From positions 39,637 through 103,636 of the forward strand of contig QZFT01000029.1 of assembly GCA_003600225.1 (NCBI GenBank): 64,000 nt of DNA. Reading direction: 5' to 3'. This DNA is from Pseudonocardiaceae bacterium YIM PH 21723. Its GTDB lineage: Bacteria; Actinomycetota; Actinomycetes; Mycobacteriales; Pseudonocardiaceae. Below are positions 43,801 to 52,449 of this stretch, piece by piece. The stretch's first letter is position 1, and every line of letters begins with the position of its first letter. The position numbers and the translations under genes were made by a program. The notes beneath the pieces were generated by a model that was not told the DNA's origin, did no database searches, and was given only the letters and a program-made list of their open reading frames with translations.

Positions 43801-44603
43801 GGGCACAACAACTGCCGGAGCAGGACGCGTTCACCGAAGCGCGCGGCCGGGCCGCCGCGTTGTTCGGGGTGCAGGTGCCTGACGTTCTCGGGGCACGTAA
43901 CGTGAACCGCCTGTACAGCGAGGTCAAGGACCATGTCGACAGGTTGGAATCCCCTGTCGTGACGCTGCTCCGGGTGTTGAACAGCCGGGCAGAGGCTCTG
44001 GGCGTGCTCTCGGAGTCGTCCCGTCTCATCACCGCGCATCGGGCCGCTGATCTGGTCGCCAGGTTGGTTGAGGCGCAGGACGCCGCCGCGCTGGTAAGCC
44101 AGCTGACCGGCGCCGATCGGGGGGACGACCAGATTCTGGGCGCCGCCATCAAATCTGCTCCTGCGGTGCTGTCCGCTCTGCAGGGACTGGAATGGTCGCT
44201 GCTGGAATCGGCCAGGGGGTTCGCCGGCCGTTCGGATGTGGTGGGCACCGGTGCGGATCGACTGCTGACCGATATTGCCGAAGCAGCTGGTGAGAACGAA
44301 CTGATCCGTCCACTCGCGCCCGTGCTGCTGGGTGTGCAGCAGCGAGCAGTTGAGCTGGTAAGCCTGGCTGCACAGTCGGTGCAGCGAGACCGGGTACAGC
44401 CGGATCCCGTAGTTCCGGAGCCTGCCGGAAACGCGGCCCGCACCGCGGCTACCAAACCCCAGCCGCAGTGGCACACGAAGCGAGTGAGCGTCAGCGGTTT
44501 CGAGAGTGCGCTGGCCGAGTTGCTCGCCGATGTTCGCAAGGTCACCGGCGACCCCGCCGTGAAGGTGGACATCAGCTGGACCATCGTGGGTGAGGACAGC
44601 TGA
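40878..44603 (+). CDS. pglY: BREX type 2 ATPase PglY
   Basis: A 1241-residue protein with a P-loop in LHGSFGAGKSHFLTVL (G72 to S79), the defining site of PglY, and LILFLDELILWLQAHMSN as a probable Walker B. The remaining 1000 residues follow the large DUF6079-type ATPase layout. It is an essential component of the Pgl system and may power a complex with PglX or PglZ. GTG 40878 overlaps the pglX stop (GTGA) and the pglZ ATG shares one base with its stop. Length and order match known type 2 loci. Confidence 0.92.
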   Translation: MTEIYLRDVLALPESVHASDFKVALVDGFTETEARVNEYVVTEQLQEAFGKALSIVGKAVRDGSSHAAYLHGSFGAGKSHFLTVLHAVLNNEPIARRKPNLQPIIAEHDGWLGNKRFLMVPYHLVGAADIDSAVLGGYVRTIRKLHPDQPTPAVYRADYMLQDALRQRQFLADDVKFAEWLGTTAPATVHDVDDLEVIEEAHVSGWTTAELDRAFKAPAGDPLRNQLISTLLSGPMSSYIRGASGDAEAFIPLENGLSVISRHARDLGYDGLILFLDELILWLQAHMSNQDFLNNQVSKLVKLIESGDADRVLPIVSFISRQRDLSKLVGEDVTGADVKNLEAQVQYLAERFDYVPLEDRNLPAIIKERMLRPLPGKESELQQAFAELESAKAADREVLLDTAGATGSTWQDFRDVYPLSPALLNVLVALSGALQRERTGLKLLQQMLYRRRADMKLGELIPLGDLWDVLAEGSTSEAFTDRLREEAASAQRFYTRVRTYLLDKYGAENSREFIAVDRFVKTLMLSALAPNVPALTRLTGARLAALNHGSLQTRTITPGAMAVRHLRDLLAEFGELRAEGDEDPVFTLQLSDLPIEPLLDAVGEQDSVGARRIWVKRQLWTQLGIGNPADFVGEREIVWKGSRRTAEFVFGNVREHDDLPDQQFEPSLAGRIRFVLDYPFDRDHSPAYDVARVHSLQRSGATSPTLVWLPHFFSAQKSAQLGRLLKIQYLLERDRLADYAGTMSEDNRIKVRHQLQAQRDNLESQLSAALRQLYGISSPEDSVVGENVGEEGHVFSLQPGYRPRLLGGATFEFNALALADGLFDSLYPKHPNFDPTGSRKPVTGGELRTVLGWLARAMEDGQRRTVVDKATLPLVRRIVHPLELGEVSDGPLNVSIEWRRRIEQCATQNGLTGDFRVEDITAWIQELGYTGLDRPVMGLLISCYAMLSDRAWVLHGSLLPEPPDLDRIGPGHALRAQQLPEQDAFTEARGRAAALFGVQVPDVLGARNVNRLYSEVKDHVDRLESPVVTLLRVLNSRAEALGVLSESSRLITAHRAADLVARLVEAQDAAALVSQLTGADRGDDQILGAAIKSAPAVLSALQGLEWSLLESARGFAGRSDVVGTGADRLLTDIAEAAGENELIRPLAPVLLGVQQRAVELVSLAAQSVQRDRVQPDPVVPEPAGNAARTAATKPQPQWHTKRVSVSGFESALAELLADVRKVTGDPAVKVDISWTIVGEDS

Positions 44604-47275
44604 TGACCGAACCACCTTTGGTCACCAGGAAGGTGCTGGAGGCTCTCGTCGGGGATCTGTTGCCCCGAGACACCAAGAACCGCAAACTGATCCTGGTCCA
44701 TGGCCGGTATCTGGATGGCCCGGGCGACTTCGTCCTGCCTGGTGCTGCGCGAAGGCGGGTTCATGTCACCGATCAGCCGTCGGTACTGGGCATCGTTGAG
44801 GCCTGGCAGCACCACGTGGGGCATCGTTCGGCGGATGATGTGCTGGTCGTGACCACTGGCGTGGATCATGACCAGCTCGGCTGGGATCTGCGGGCCTACG
44901 CAGTGCGCGGACAGACCCAGACTGTGGACGGTGCGCAGATCGTGGCGCATCGATTCGGCGCCGTCGACGTCGATCCCCGCATCAGGCAGGAAAACTGGCT
45001 GCTGGACGCGTTGCTGGAGATCGACGCACCGGAGGGCTGGTCCCGGGACGGTTCGGTGCTCACCAGGGACAGCGCGGTACGAGCGGTCATCGGTGCACGG
45101 TTGGGTGGAGTGACCCTCAAGGCCGTGATGGACGGGGTCTTGGACGCCAGGGCCATGGTGGAGTGGTCTCTGGAGCCGCACGGGCCTGATCGTTTCGCTG
45201 AACTCCCCGTTGCAGAACAGGCTGGTCTGAGCGCGTGGTTGCAGGGCGTCGTCGGTGATGTCGCTCCGGTGGTGCTGAGCCTGGCGGCCGATGGACGGGC
45301 CCGCGATGCCATGCCGCTGGGGGTCGTCGCCGCTGCGGTGGTACAGCCGAAGGCCACCACCGAATCGGCACTGGCCTTCGGTGGCCTGCTCCGGGGAGTG
45401 TCCTCCGGAACGGTGCAGAAGTTCGCTGCGGCCGTGGAGGCGAGCCTGGACCGATGGGTCGCCGAAGTGGCTTCCGGGTCGGCCAGGGGAGAGATCCACC
45501 GACAGGCTTTGCAGGATGTGCTCAGGCGAGCCGACGAACTTGCCGGACAGGCCAACCTGAGCGAGGCGTTGACCGGAAACCGCTTCCTGTATTCCGGGTT
45601 CACTACCCGTATGCACGCTTTTGCCAAGGCGCTGACCGGTAGGCCGAGCGCGACCTCGATATCGCGGATGGAACGGGCTCTGGCGGAGCTGCGCGGGCAC
45701 ACGGTGGCTGCCCTGGAGCCGAATCGCTACCGGGCGGCGGAGATGGCCACCCGGCTTGTCCGGTGGACGGGCCGGCCGAGCCCGGAGATCTCGTCGACCA
45801 CCTCCGGCATTCGGCATCAGCAGACCGACGGAGGCTGGGTCGACCGGGCGTTGAGCGTGTTGTGGGCGGGCGACGAGGTTGCTGACCCGATCTTGGCCAA
45901 GGCCTACCGCACCGTCTATGAGGCAGCGGTAGCCCGCCGGGACGCGGTGGACGAGCAGTTCTCGGCGCACCTGGCCTCGTGGGTCCGGCACCCAAGCTCG
46001 ACGGAACCGGCGGGCTGCCTGCTGATCGAGGATGTGCTGGACACCGTCGCCGTACCGGTGAACAAGACCCGTGCACCGCTGATCCTGGTGCTGGACGGTA
46101 TGAGCGCGGCAGTGGCCACCGAGTTGGGTGAGCAGCTGGGGACCCGCGGCTGGATCGAGGTGGCACCTCAGACGGACAGCCGCCTCGCCGCGATCACGAC
46201 ATTCCCGTCGGTGACCACGGCAAGCCGGGCCTCGCTGCTGGCCGGACGGCCGATCGCCGGTGGTCAGGATGTGGAGCGGGAAGGTTTCACGGCCTTCTGG
46301 CGTAAGCATCACCGCGAGGCGAGCCTGTTCTACAAGGGAGACCTGGCCGGATCTGCGGGAAATCGGCTGGCGGATCCATTGATCACCGCTCTTGCAGGTG
46401 ACGGTGTGGTCGGTGTCGTGCTCAACACCATCGACGAGGCACTGGACCACGGCAGGCCCGGTGATCGGGTGCAGTGGTCCGTTCAGGAGATCACCTACCT
46501 GTCGGTTCTGCTGGACGCGGCGCGCGGTTACGGGCGTCCGGTCGTGCTGGTCAGCGACCACGGGCACGTACTGGACCATGCGCCGAATGAGAAGCCCACC
46601 TCCGCTGAAGGGGTGGAGTCGGCACGGTGGCGCACCGGTGTTCCCGCTGCAGGTGAAGTGGAGTTGACGGGTCCGCGTGTGTTGCTCGGTGGAGGTGCCG
46701 TCGTCGTTCCGTGGCAGCACCGCATCCGATACACGCCGCGCAAGTTCGGCTACCACGGCGGCGCAGCCCTCGCTGAGGTGACGGTGCCGGTTCTAGTGCT
46801 CATGCCGTCCAGCGGGCAACTTCCCCACAACTGGCAGGCCGTCTCCGCCGAGGCCGTCACGCCGCCGTGGTGGGATGACCGGCCGCAGGCAGTACAGGGA
46901 CAGGAAGCTCCCAAACCGGCCAAGGCGAACGCGAAATTCGACGCACCTACGCTGTTCGCCCAGGACACCCTCGGGACTCTGGTCGTCGGGTCCGATGCGT
47001 ATCAGGCCCAGCGGATGCGCGTGCCCAAACCACCCGACCCCCAGGCTGTGGCCGCGGTTCTCGACGCGCTGGTCGCGGCCGGTGGCGTGCTCACCCTCAG
47101 CGCGGTCGCGACGGTCGCCGGCCGCGCCGCTCGGCGACCCGAGGCCTTCGCTGTCATGCTGCAACGTCTGATCAACGTTGACGGCTATCCAGTGCTATCC
47201 ATTGTGGACGGTAGTCAGCGGTTGCGGCTCGATGTGGAGGTACTGCGCGTGCAGTTCGGGGTGCAGGAAGCATGA
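44603..47275 (+). CDS. pglZ: BREX phosphatase-fold protein PglZ
   Basis: An 890-residue protein of the alkaline-phosphatase superfamily. LILVLDGMSAAVATEL holds the metal-binding D498, FPSVTTASRASLLAGRP the nucleophile region, and VLVSDHGHVLDH holds D652 and H653. PglZ is the marker protein of all BREX systems; in Streptomyces it tempers the toxicity of PglX. The C-terminal 100 residues after the metal core contain a PGLZ-like tail with a winged-helix appearance. ATG 44603 shares its A with the pglY TGA, and the stop overlaps brxD by 4 nt. Confidence 0.93.
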   Translation: MTEPPLVTRKVLEALVGDLLPRDTKNRKLILVHGRYLDGPGDFVLPGAARRRVHVTDQPSVLGIVEAWQHHVGHRSADDVLVVTTGVDHDQLGWDLRAYAVRGQTQTVDGAQIVAHRFGAVDVDPRIRQENWLLDALLEIDAPEGWSRDGSVLTRDSAVRAVIGARLGGVTLKAVMDGVLDARAMVEWSLEPHGPDRFAELPVAEQAGLSAWLQGVVGDVAPVVLSLAADGRARDAMPLGVVAAAVVQPKATTESALAFGGLLRGVSSGTVQKFAAAVEASLDRWVAEVASGSARGEIHRQALQDVLRRADELAGQANLSEALTGNRFLYSGFTTRMHAFAKALTGRPSATSISRMERALAELRGHTVAALEPNRYRAAEMATRLVRWTGRPSPEISSTTSGIRHQQTDGGWVDRALSVLWAGDEVADPILAKAYRTVYEAAVARRDAVDEQFSAHLASWVRHPSSTEPAGCLLIEDVLDTVAVPVNKTRAPLILVLDGMSAAVATELGEQLGTRGWIEVAPQTDSRLAAITTFPSVTTASRASLLAGRPIAGGQDVEREGFTAFWRKHHREASLFYKGDLAGSAGNRLADPLITALAGDGVVGVVLNTIDEALDHGRPGDRVQWSVQEITYLSVLLDAARGYGRPVVLVSDHGHVLDHAPNEKPTSAEGVESARWRTGVPAAGEVELTGPRVLLGGGAVVVPWQHRIRYTPRKFGYHGGAALAEVTVPVLVLMPSSGQLPHNWQAVSAEAVTPPWWDDRPQAVQGQEAPKPAKANAKFDAPTLFAQDTLGTLVVGSDAYQAQRMRVPKPPDPQAVAAVLDALVAAGGVLTLSAVATVAGRAARRPEAFAVMLQRLINVDGYPVLSIVDGSQRLRLDVEVLRVQFGVQEA

Positions 47276-48591
47276 GCGTCGCCGTCAGCGAGGTACGCAG
47301 GCGCGAGGTCATCGACGCTCTGCGGCGTGGGACTGTGCCGCAGAGTGGATTGGATCTCCTCGCGGTCGGGCTTGACCGGTTCGCCAAGTCCATGGAGGCC
47401 GATCTCGACACCGTGGCGCGCGGCGGCCCGGCATTCCACGCGATTCGCGGTGAATACGGTGCTGGCAAGACGTTCTTCTCCCGATGGCTCGGTGAACGTG
47501 CGAAACGGCGCGGTCTCGCCGTTTCCGAGATTCAGATTTCGGAGACCGAGACGCCACTGCATCGGTTGGAGACGGTGTATCGCCGGCTGACCGAACGACT
47601 CACCACCGGAACACACCCGCCGAGTGCGCTGCGAGCAGTAGTCGACTCGTGGCTGTACACGCTGGAAGAGCAGGTGCTGGACACCGGCGAGGTCGCTGAT
47701 GACGACGAGCAGCGGCTGTCCGCCGAAGTTGAGCAGCTGCTCGAACAGCGGTTGGCCTCGGTCGCACGGACCACACCGGCGTTCGCGGCTGCTCTCCGTG
47801 GGTACCAGCGAGCCGTCACGACAGGAGACGGAGCGACGGCCGAAGCATTGATCGCGTGGCTGGGTGGCCAGAAGTCTGTGGCCGCTGCCGCGCGTAAGGC
47901 GGCTGGAGTTCGCGGAGACCTCGACCATTTCGGCGCGCTCGGCTTCCTGCAGGGTCTGCTGACCGTGCTGCGTGACTGCGGGCACCCAGGGCTGCTGGTG
48001 ATACTCGACGAAACCGAGACCCTTCAGCGAGTACGCGGCGATGTTCGGGAGAAGGGCCTGAACGCTCTGCGTCAGCTGCTCGATGAGATCGACGCCGGTC
48101 GATTCCCTGGGCTTTTCCTGGTCCTGACCGGGACGCCTGCGTTCTTCGACGGCCCGCAAGGGGTGCAGCGGCTACCTCCGCTGGCGCAGCGCCTGGCCAC
48201 CGACTTCGCGACCGACGCCCGGTTCGACTCCACCAAGGCGGTGCAGTTGCGGCTGCCGGGGTTCGACCTGGACCGGCTCGGCGAGCTCGGCAGACGGGTA
48301 CGGGATCTGTACCTGGGACTGGCCGAGAATCCTGACCGGATCACCGCCAAGGTGGACGACGCGTACCTCGCCGAGCTGGCCATGGCGGTAACCGGTGCAC
48401 TTGGTGGCAAGGTCGGTGTCGCACCTCGTATCTACCTGCGCAAACTGGTCCAGGACGTGCTGGACCGAGTGGATGAGTTTGAGGAATTCGATCCTCGAGT
48501 GGACTATGCCCTCACGGTTCGGTCGGATGAGCTCACCGAGGTCGAGCGGAACGCGTACAGCGCGGGAGACATCGATCTGGAGCTGCCATGA
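47272..48591 (+). CDS. brxD: BREX ATP-binding protein BrxD
   Basis: A 439-residue ATPase with the P-loop GEYGAGKT (60-67, in HAIRGEYGAGKTFFSRWLGE) and a Walker B-like LLVILDETETLQRV. BrxD (DUF2791-type) accompanies brxHI in type 2 loci. Its task is not established; loading or regulating the helicase is inferred from their coupling. ATG overlaps the pglZ stop by 4 nt and its own stop overlaps brxHI by 4 nt. Confidence 0.9.
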   Translation: MSVAVSEVRRREVIDALRRGTVPQSGLDLLAVGLDRFAKSMEADLDTVARGGPAFHAIRGEYGAGKTFFSRWLGERAKRRGLAVSEIQISETETPLHRLETVYRRLTERLTTGTHPPSALRAVVDSWLYTLEEQVLDTGEVADDDEQRLSAEVEQLLEQRLASVARTTPAFAAALRGYQRAVTTGDGATAEALIAWLGGQKSVAAAARKAAGVRGDLDHFGALGFLQGLLTVLRDCGHPGLLVILDETETLQRVRGDVREKGLNALRQLLDEIDAGRFPGLFLVLTGTPAFFDGPQGVQRLPPLAQRLATDFATDARFDSTKAVQLRLPGFDLDRLGELGRRVRDLYLGLAENPDRITAKVDDAYLAELAMAVTGALGGKVGVAPRIYLRKLVQDVLDRVDEFEEFDPRVDYALTVRSDELTEVERNAYSAGDIDLELP

Positions 48592-50705
48592 CAGCGGCGC
48601 TGGATCGGCTGACTCCCGCGCTGGTGCATCACGTGGTCAACACTCTGGGCTGGCGATCTCTACGGCCACTGCAGGAGCAGGCCATCGGACCGGTGCTGGA
48701 CGGCCATGATGCCCTGCTGCTGGCGCCCACCGCCGGTGGGAAGACCGAGGCTGCGTGTTTTCCACTGCTCAGCGCGATGGCTGACCAGAGCTGGTCTGGT
48801 CTGTCCATTTTGTACGTTTGCCCCCTCAAAGCCCTGCTGAACAATCTGGTGCCGCGTTTGCAGGGTTATGCGGGCTGGCTGGGACGACGGGTCGAGGTCT
48901 GGCACGGTGACGTCACCGCAGGGACCAGACGACAGATTCTGCGTGATCCACCTGATGTTCTGCTCACCACGCCGGAATCGCTGGAGGCGATGCTCGTCAG
49001 CGTCAACGTGGATCACCGTGTGCTGTTCGGTGGTCTGCGTGCGATCGTGGTCGACGAGGTACATGCTTTTGCCGGGGACGATCGAGGCTGGCACCTGCTC
49101 GCCGTGCTGGAACGGCTCTCCCGGGTCTCTGGACGTCCTGTGCAGCGAATCGGCCTGTCGGCCACCGTCGGCAACCCGGCCACACTGTTGGACTGGCTGC
49201 AGGGGACCGGGCGAGGTACCCGGCCGGCTACCGTGGTCGCCCCCGGAACGACGACTTCCGCGGGGAGCGTGCCCGCAGGGGATATCGAGCTGGACTACGT
49301 GGGTTCGGTGGAGAACGCGGCGACGGTGATCGCCGCGCTGCACCGCGGTGAGAAGCGGCTGGTCTTCTGCGACTCCCGGCGGCTGGTGGAGGAACTGGGT
49401 GCCGCCCTGCGCGCCCGGGAAGTCACCGTTTTCCTCTCCCATGCCTCCCTGTCGCTCGACGAGCGACGACGTGCTGAGGAGGCGTTCGCAGAAGCACGCG
49501 ACTGTGTGATCGTCTCCACCTCCACACTGGAGCTCGGCATCGATGTCGGCGACCTTGACCGGGTCATCCAGATCAACGCTCCAGCCACCGTCGCCGCCTT
49601 CCTGCAGCGGCTTGGCCGTACAGGCCGCCGCCCTGGCAGCACGCGTAATTGTCTGTTTCTCGCGTTGCACAAAGACGGTCTGCTCGCCGCAGCAGCATTG
49701 CTGGCGTTGTGGGGGCGGGGATACGTGGAGCCGGTTCAGGCGCCGCCCGCTCCACGGCACATTGCCGCACAGCAGCTGCTCGCGCTGTGCCTGCAGGAGA
49801 ACACTGTGGGCAGTGAGCTGTGGAAGGAGGCCTGGAATGGGCTGGCCCCGTTCAACGACGGTTCGGCACCGATCCTGCGTTATCTGATCGACGAGGGATA
49901 TCTGCAGCGGGACAGTGAGTTGCTGTTCGTCGGCCCGGAAGCCGAACGCCGTTTCGGGCGGCGTCATTTCATGGATCTGACCGCCGTTTTCACCGCGCCA
50001 CCGCAGTTCACGGTATTCGAAGGACGCAGGGAGATCGGCTCAACAGATCCGGCGCTGCTCACCGACCGGGTTGAAGGTCCGCGGCTCCTGTTGCTCGCAG
50101 GCCGAAGCTGGCGGGTCACCTGGATCGACTGGAAACGTCGTCGGTGCTTCGTGGAACAGGCCGAGTCGGGTGGCCGGGCGCGTTGGATGATGCCCGGTGT
50201 CGGGGGAGTGCACCACGCCATGGCTCGCACGATGGCCCAGGTGCTGGTGGGGACGGATCCTCCGGTGCGGATGACCGAGCGTGCGGTGCGGACGTTGGCT
50301 GAGCTTCGAGACGATCGTATGGCCGTGGTGCACCCTGGCGGCTCGGTGATCACCAGGACCGGGGTGGATCTGCGGTGGTGGACCTGGGCGGGATTCCGGG
50401 CCAACGCCACTCTGGCTTCGAGCCTGGGCGCCTTCGCCGATGAACGGCAGTCGTTCGATGACTCGTCTGTCCGGCTACGGAGTGATCTGAGCAGGGACGA
50501 CTGGGCCGTCGCCATCGGAGAACTGCGGGAACGGCTGACCCTTCCGGTCATTGACGATCGAGCACTGGCCGGTCTGAAGTTCAGTGCGGCTCTCCCCCAG
50601 GAACTCGCCACAGCCACGCTGGCCGAAAGGCTGGCCGACATCGATGGAGCGCGTGTGGTCATTGAGGAACCGATTCGGTTCGTCGTCCTGGAGCACCAGC
50701 CTTAG
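48588..50705 (+). CDS. brxHI: BREX helicase BrxHI (Lhr-like DEAD/DEAH helicase)
   Basis: A 705-residue SF2 helicase: LLAPTAGGKTEAACFPLL with A46-T53 as Walker A, LTTPESLEAML, VVDEVHAFAGDDRGWH with the DEVH box at 156-159, GLSATVGNP, STSTLELGIDVGDLDRVIQ and FLQRLGRTGRR. The C-terminal 250 residues resemble the accessory part of Lhr helicases. It is the usual last gene of type 2 BREX. Its stop overlaps the stop of the convergent histidine-phosphatase gene, so the island ends without any spacer. Confidence 0.92.
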   Translation: MTAALDRLTPALVHHVVNTLGWRSLRPLQEQAIGPVLDGHDALLLAPTAGGKTEAACFPLLSAMADQSWSGLSILYVCPLKALLNNLVPRLQGYAGWLGRRVEVWHGDVTAGTRRQILRDPPDVLLTTPESLEAMLVSVNVDHRVLFGGLRAIVVDEVHAFAGDDRGWHLLAVLERLSRVSGRPVQRIGLSATVGNPATLLDWLQGTGRGTRPATVVAPGTTTSAGSVPAGDIELDYVGSVENAATVIAALHRGEKRLVFCDSRRLVEELGAALRAREVTVFLSHASLSLDERRRAEEAFAEARDCVIVSTSTLELGIDVGDLDRVIQINAPATVAAFLQRLGRTGRRPGSTRNCLFLALHKDGLLAAAALLALWGRGYVEPVQAPPAPRHIAAQQLLALCLQENTVGSELWKEAWNGLAPFNDGSAPILRYLIDEGYLQRDSELLFVGPEAERRFGRRHFMDLTAVFTAPPQFTVFEGRREIGSTDPALLTDRVEGPRLLLLAGRSWRVTWIDWKRRRCFVEQAESGGRARWMMPGVGGVHHAMARTMAQVLVGTDPPVRMTERAVRTLAELRDDRMAVVHPGGSVITRTGVDLRWWTWAGFRANATLASSLGAFADERQSFDDSSVRLRSDLSRDDWAVAIGELRERLTLPVIDDRALAGLKFSAALPQELATATLAERLADIDGARVVIEEPIRFVVLEHQP

Positions 50706-51379
50706 CGGTAGGTGAGCAGGTCGCGGGTGGCGCCCTCGAAGTGGGAGTGGTCGTTCAGGCTGATCAGACTGGTACCGCTGCCGCCGTGTACCACCTTGGT
50801 GACACCGGCGTTGATCATCACCCGATTCACCGCGCGCCAGCCGGCCGGGTCCAGGCCCAGCAGCCGGGCGGTGATCGAGGCGATCACGCCGCCGGAGGTG
50901 AACACCAGCGTGGTGTCCGACGGGCGCACCGTGGCCAGCGCCTGATTCGACCTGTCCACAAAGGACTCGAAAGGTTCCGGGTAGCCCTCGTGCTCACCGG
51001 AGGACCATCGTTCCAGGGCCTGGTCGAACACCTTCTGGAAGGTGCGCCTCGGGTTGAGGGACAGGCCGAGGTCCGCCGCCATCACCGCCTTGTTCCGGTA
51101 GGACGGCTTGTGCTGGGCGATCACGTCCTCGTGGTCGAACTCGTTCCACAGCGGCTCTTCTTCGAAGGTGCCGTCCAGGCCCATGCTGGCCAGGCAGGAC
51201 TCGGCGGTCTCCCGGTGCCTGCGCATCTTGCCGACCAGCACTCGGTCCACAGTGGACACCCGGCGGGCCAGGCTCGCGCCGAGGGCGGTGGCCTGGCGCT
51301 TGCCGAGGTCGGTCAGTTTGTCGTAGTCGCCCAGGCCGGTGTTCGCCTGGCCATGCCGGATCAGATAGGTGACGCCCAT
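50702..51379 (-). CDS. Histidine phosphatase family protein
   Basis: A 225-residue phosphoglycerate-mutase-like enzyme. The catalytic motif is TYLIRHGQANTG near the N-terminus (RHG), with a second His in the later FTSGGVIASI region and MRRHRETAESC fitting the phosphate pocket. It lies 2 nt after the stop of the APH-like kinase gene, as last gene of a four-gene operon, and could remove the phosphate that the kinase adds, or act on another ester. The GTCCACAGTGGAC palindrome lies in it. The stop codons of this gene and brxHI overlap. Confidence 0.85.
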   Translation of the reverse strand: MGVTYLIRHGQANTGLGDYDKLTDLGKRQATALGASLARRVSTVDRVLVGKMRRHRETAESCLASMGLDGTFEEEPLWNEFDHEDVIAQHKPSYRNKAVMAADLGLSLNPRRTFQKVFDQALERWSSGEHEGYPEPFESFVDRSNQALATVRPSDTTLVFTSGGVIASITARLLGLDPAGWRAVNRVMINAGVTKVVHGGSGTSLISLNDHSHFEGATRDLLTYR

Positions 51380-51381
51380 GG

Positions 51382-52449
51382 TCAGTCGCGGGCCTTCTTG
51401 ATCGCCGAACGACAGCGCCAGTACAGGTAGTTCGAGGCGATCCACCAGTTCTTGAACGCCGGGTTGGTGGTCTGCTTGTGGTGGTAGCGGTAGTAGATCT
51501 GTTGCAGGATCACCGCCACCCGGAACATCCCGAAGACCTCGTAGAAGGCCCAGTCCACATTGGTCAGACCCTGCTTGTCGAGGTAGTACTCGACGACCTC
51601 CTGCCGGGTGAACATGCCCGGCACGTGGGTGGGCTGCCGGCGCAGCGACTGGAGGAACCGGTCGTCGTTCGCCTCGGTCCAGTAGGCCAGCGCGCCACCC
51701 AGGTCCATCAGCGGGTCGCCGATGGTGGCCATCTCCCAGTCCAGCACGCCGATGATCCGCTGCGGATCGTCGGCGGCGAGCACCAGGTTGTCGAACCGGT
51801 AGTCGTTGTGGATCAGGCAGGCGCCCGAGTCCGCGGGCTGCCGTTCGGCCAGCCAGGACATGACGTTCTCGTACCCGGGCACATTCCAGGTCTTCGCCGC
51901 GCGGAACCGCTTGGACCAGCCCTCGACCTGGCGCTGGACGTAGCCGGTGCCCCGGCCCAGGGAGGCCAGATCCACCGCCTTCGGGTCCACCTGGTGCAGA
52001 TCCACCAGTCTGTCCACCATGGACTCGCACAGCGAGCGGGCCTCGGTGGGCGCCAGATCCATGCCCCGGGGCAGGTTCTTGCGCAGGATGATGCCGTCCA
52101 GCTTCTCCATCACGTAGAACTCGCTGCCGATGACCGTCTCGTCCAGGCAGTGGGCCAGCATCTTCGGCACGTAGGGGAACGCGGGCGCCAGGTGCTTCTG
52201 CACCCGGTACTCGCGGCCCATGTCGTGTGCCGACTTGGCCTTCTGGCCGGCCGGCGGCCGGCGCATGATCAGCTCGCGGTCCGGGTAACGCAGCAGGTAG
52301 GTCAGGTTCGAGGCGCCGCCGGAGAACTGCTTGACCTCCGGCTCGCCGCCCAGTCCGTCCACTTCGGACTTCAGCCAGGCGTTCAGCGCGGCGGCGTCGA
52401 AGGCGTCCTCGTCCCGGAGGTCCTTCGGCTTGTCCCGGAGATCAGTCAT
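51382..52449 (-). CDS. APH-family kinase, ACAD10/11-like phosphotransferase
   Basis: A 355-residue kinase-fold protein: VKQFSGGASNLTYLLRYPDR (nucleotide loop), ACLIHNDYRFDNLVLA (HNDxxxDN catalytic loop) and GVLDWEMATIGDPLMDLGGAL (metal Asp). This branch is fused to acyl-CoA dehydrogenases in animal ACAD10/ACAD11 and paired with one in bacterial 4-hydroxyacid catabolism (LvaA type), where it phosphorylates a 4-hydroxyacyl-CoA. The dehydrogenase two genes upstream supports that role by inference. The ATG overlaps the SDR stop by 4 nt. Confidence 0.85.
   Translation of the reverse strand: MTDLRDKPKDLRDEDAFDAAALNAWLKSEVDGLGGEPEVKQFSGGASNLTYLLRYPDRELIMRRPPAGQKAKSAHDMGREYRVQKHLAPAFPYVPKMLAHCLDETVIGSEFYVMEKLDGIILRKNLPRGMDLAPTEARSLCESMVDRLVDLHQVDPKAVDLASLGRGTGYVQRQVEGWSKRFRAAKTWNVPGYENVMSWLAERQPADSGACLIHNDYRFDNLVLAADDPQRIIGVLDWEMATIGDPLMDLGGALAYWTEANDDRFLQSLRRQPTHVPGMFTRQEVVEYYLDKQGLTNVDWAFYEVFGMFRVAVILQQIYYRYHHKQTTNPAFKNWWIASNYLYWRCRSAIKKARD

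Noticed and set aside
43790..46756. A 988-codon open frame antisense to pglY/pglZ
   Set aside because: It runs opposite two clearly conserved BREX genes and its product is low-complexity arginine/proline-rich; a shadow frame.
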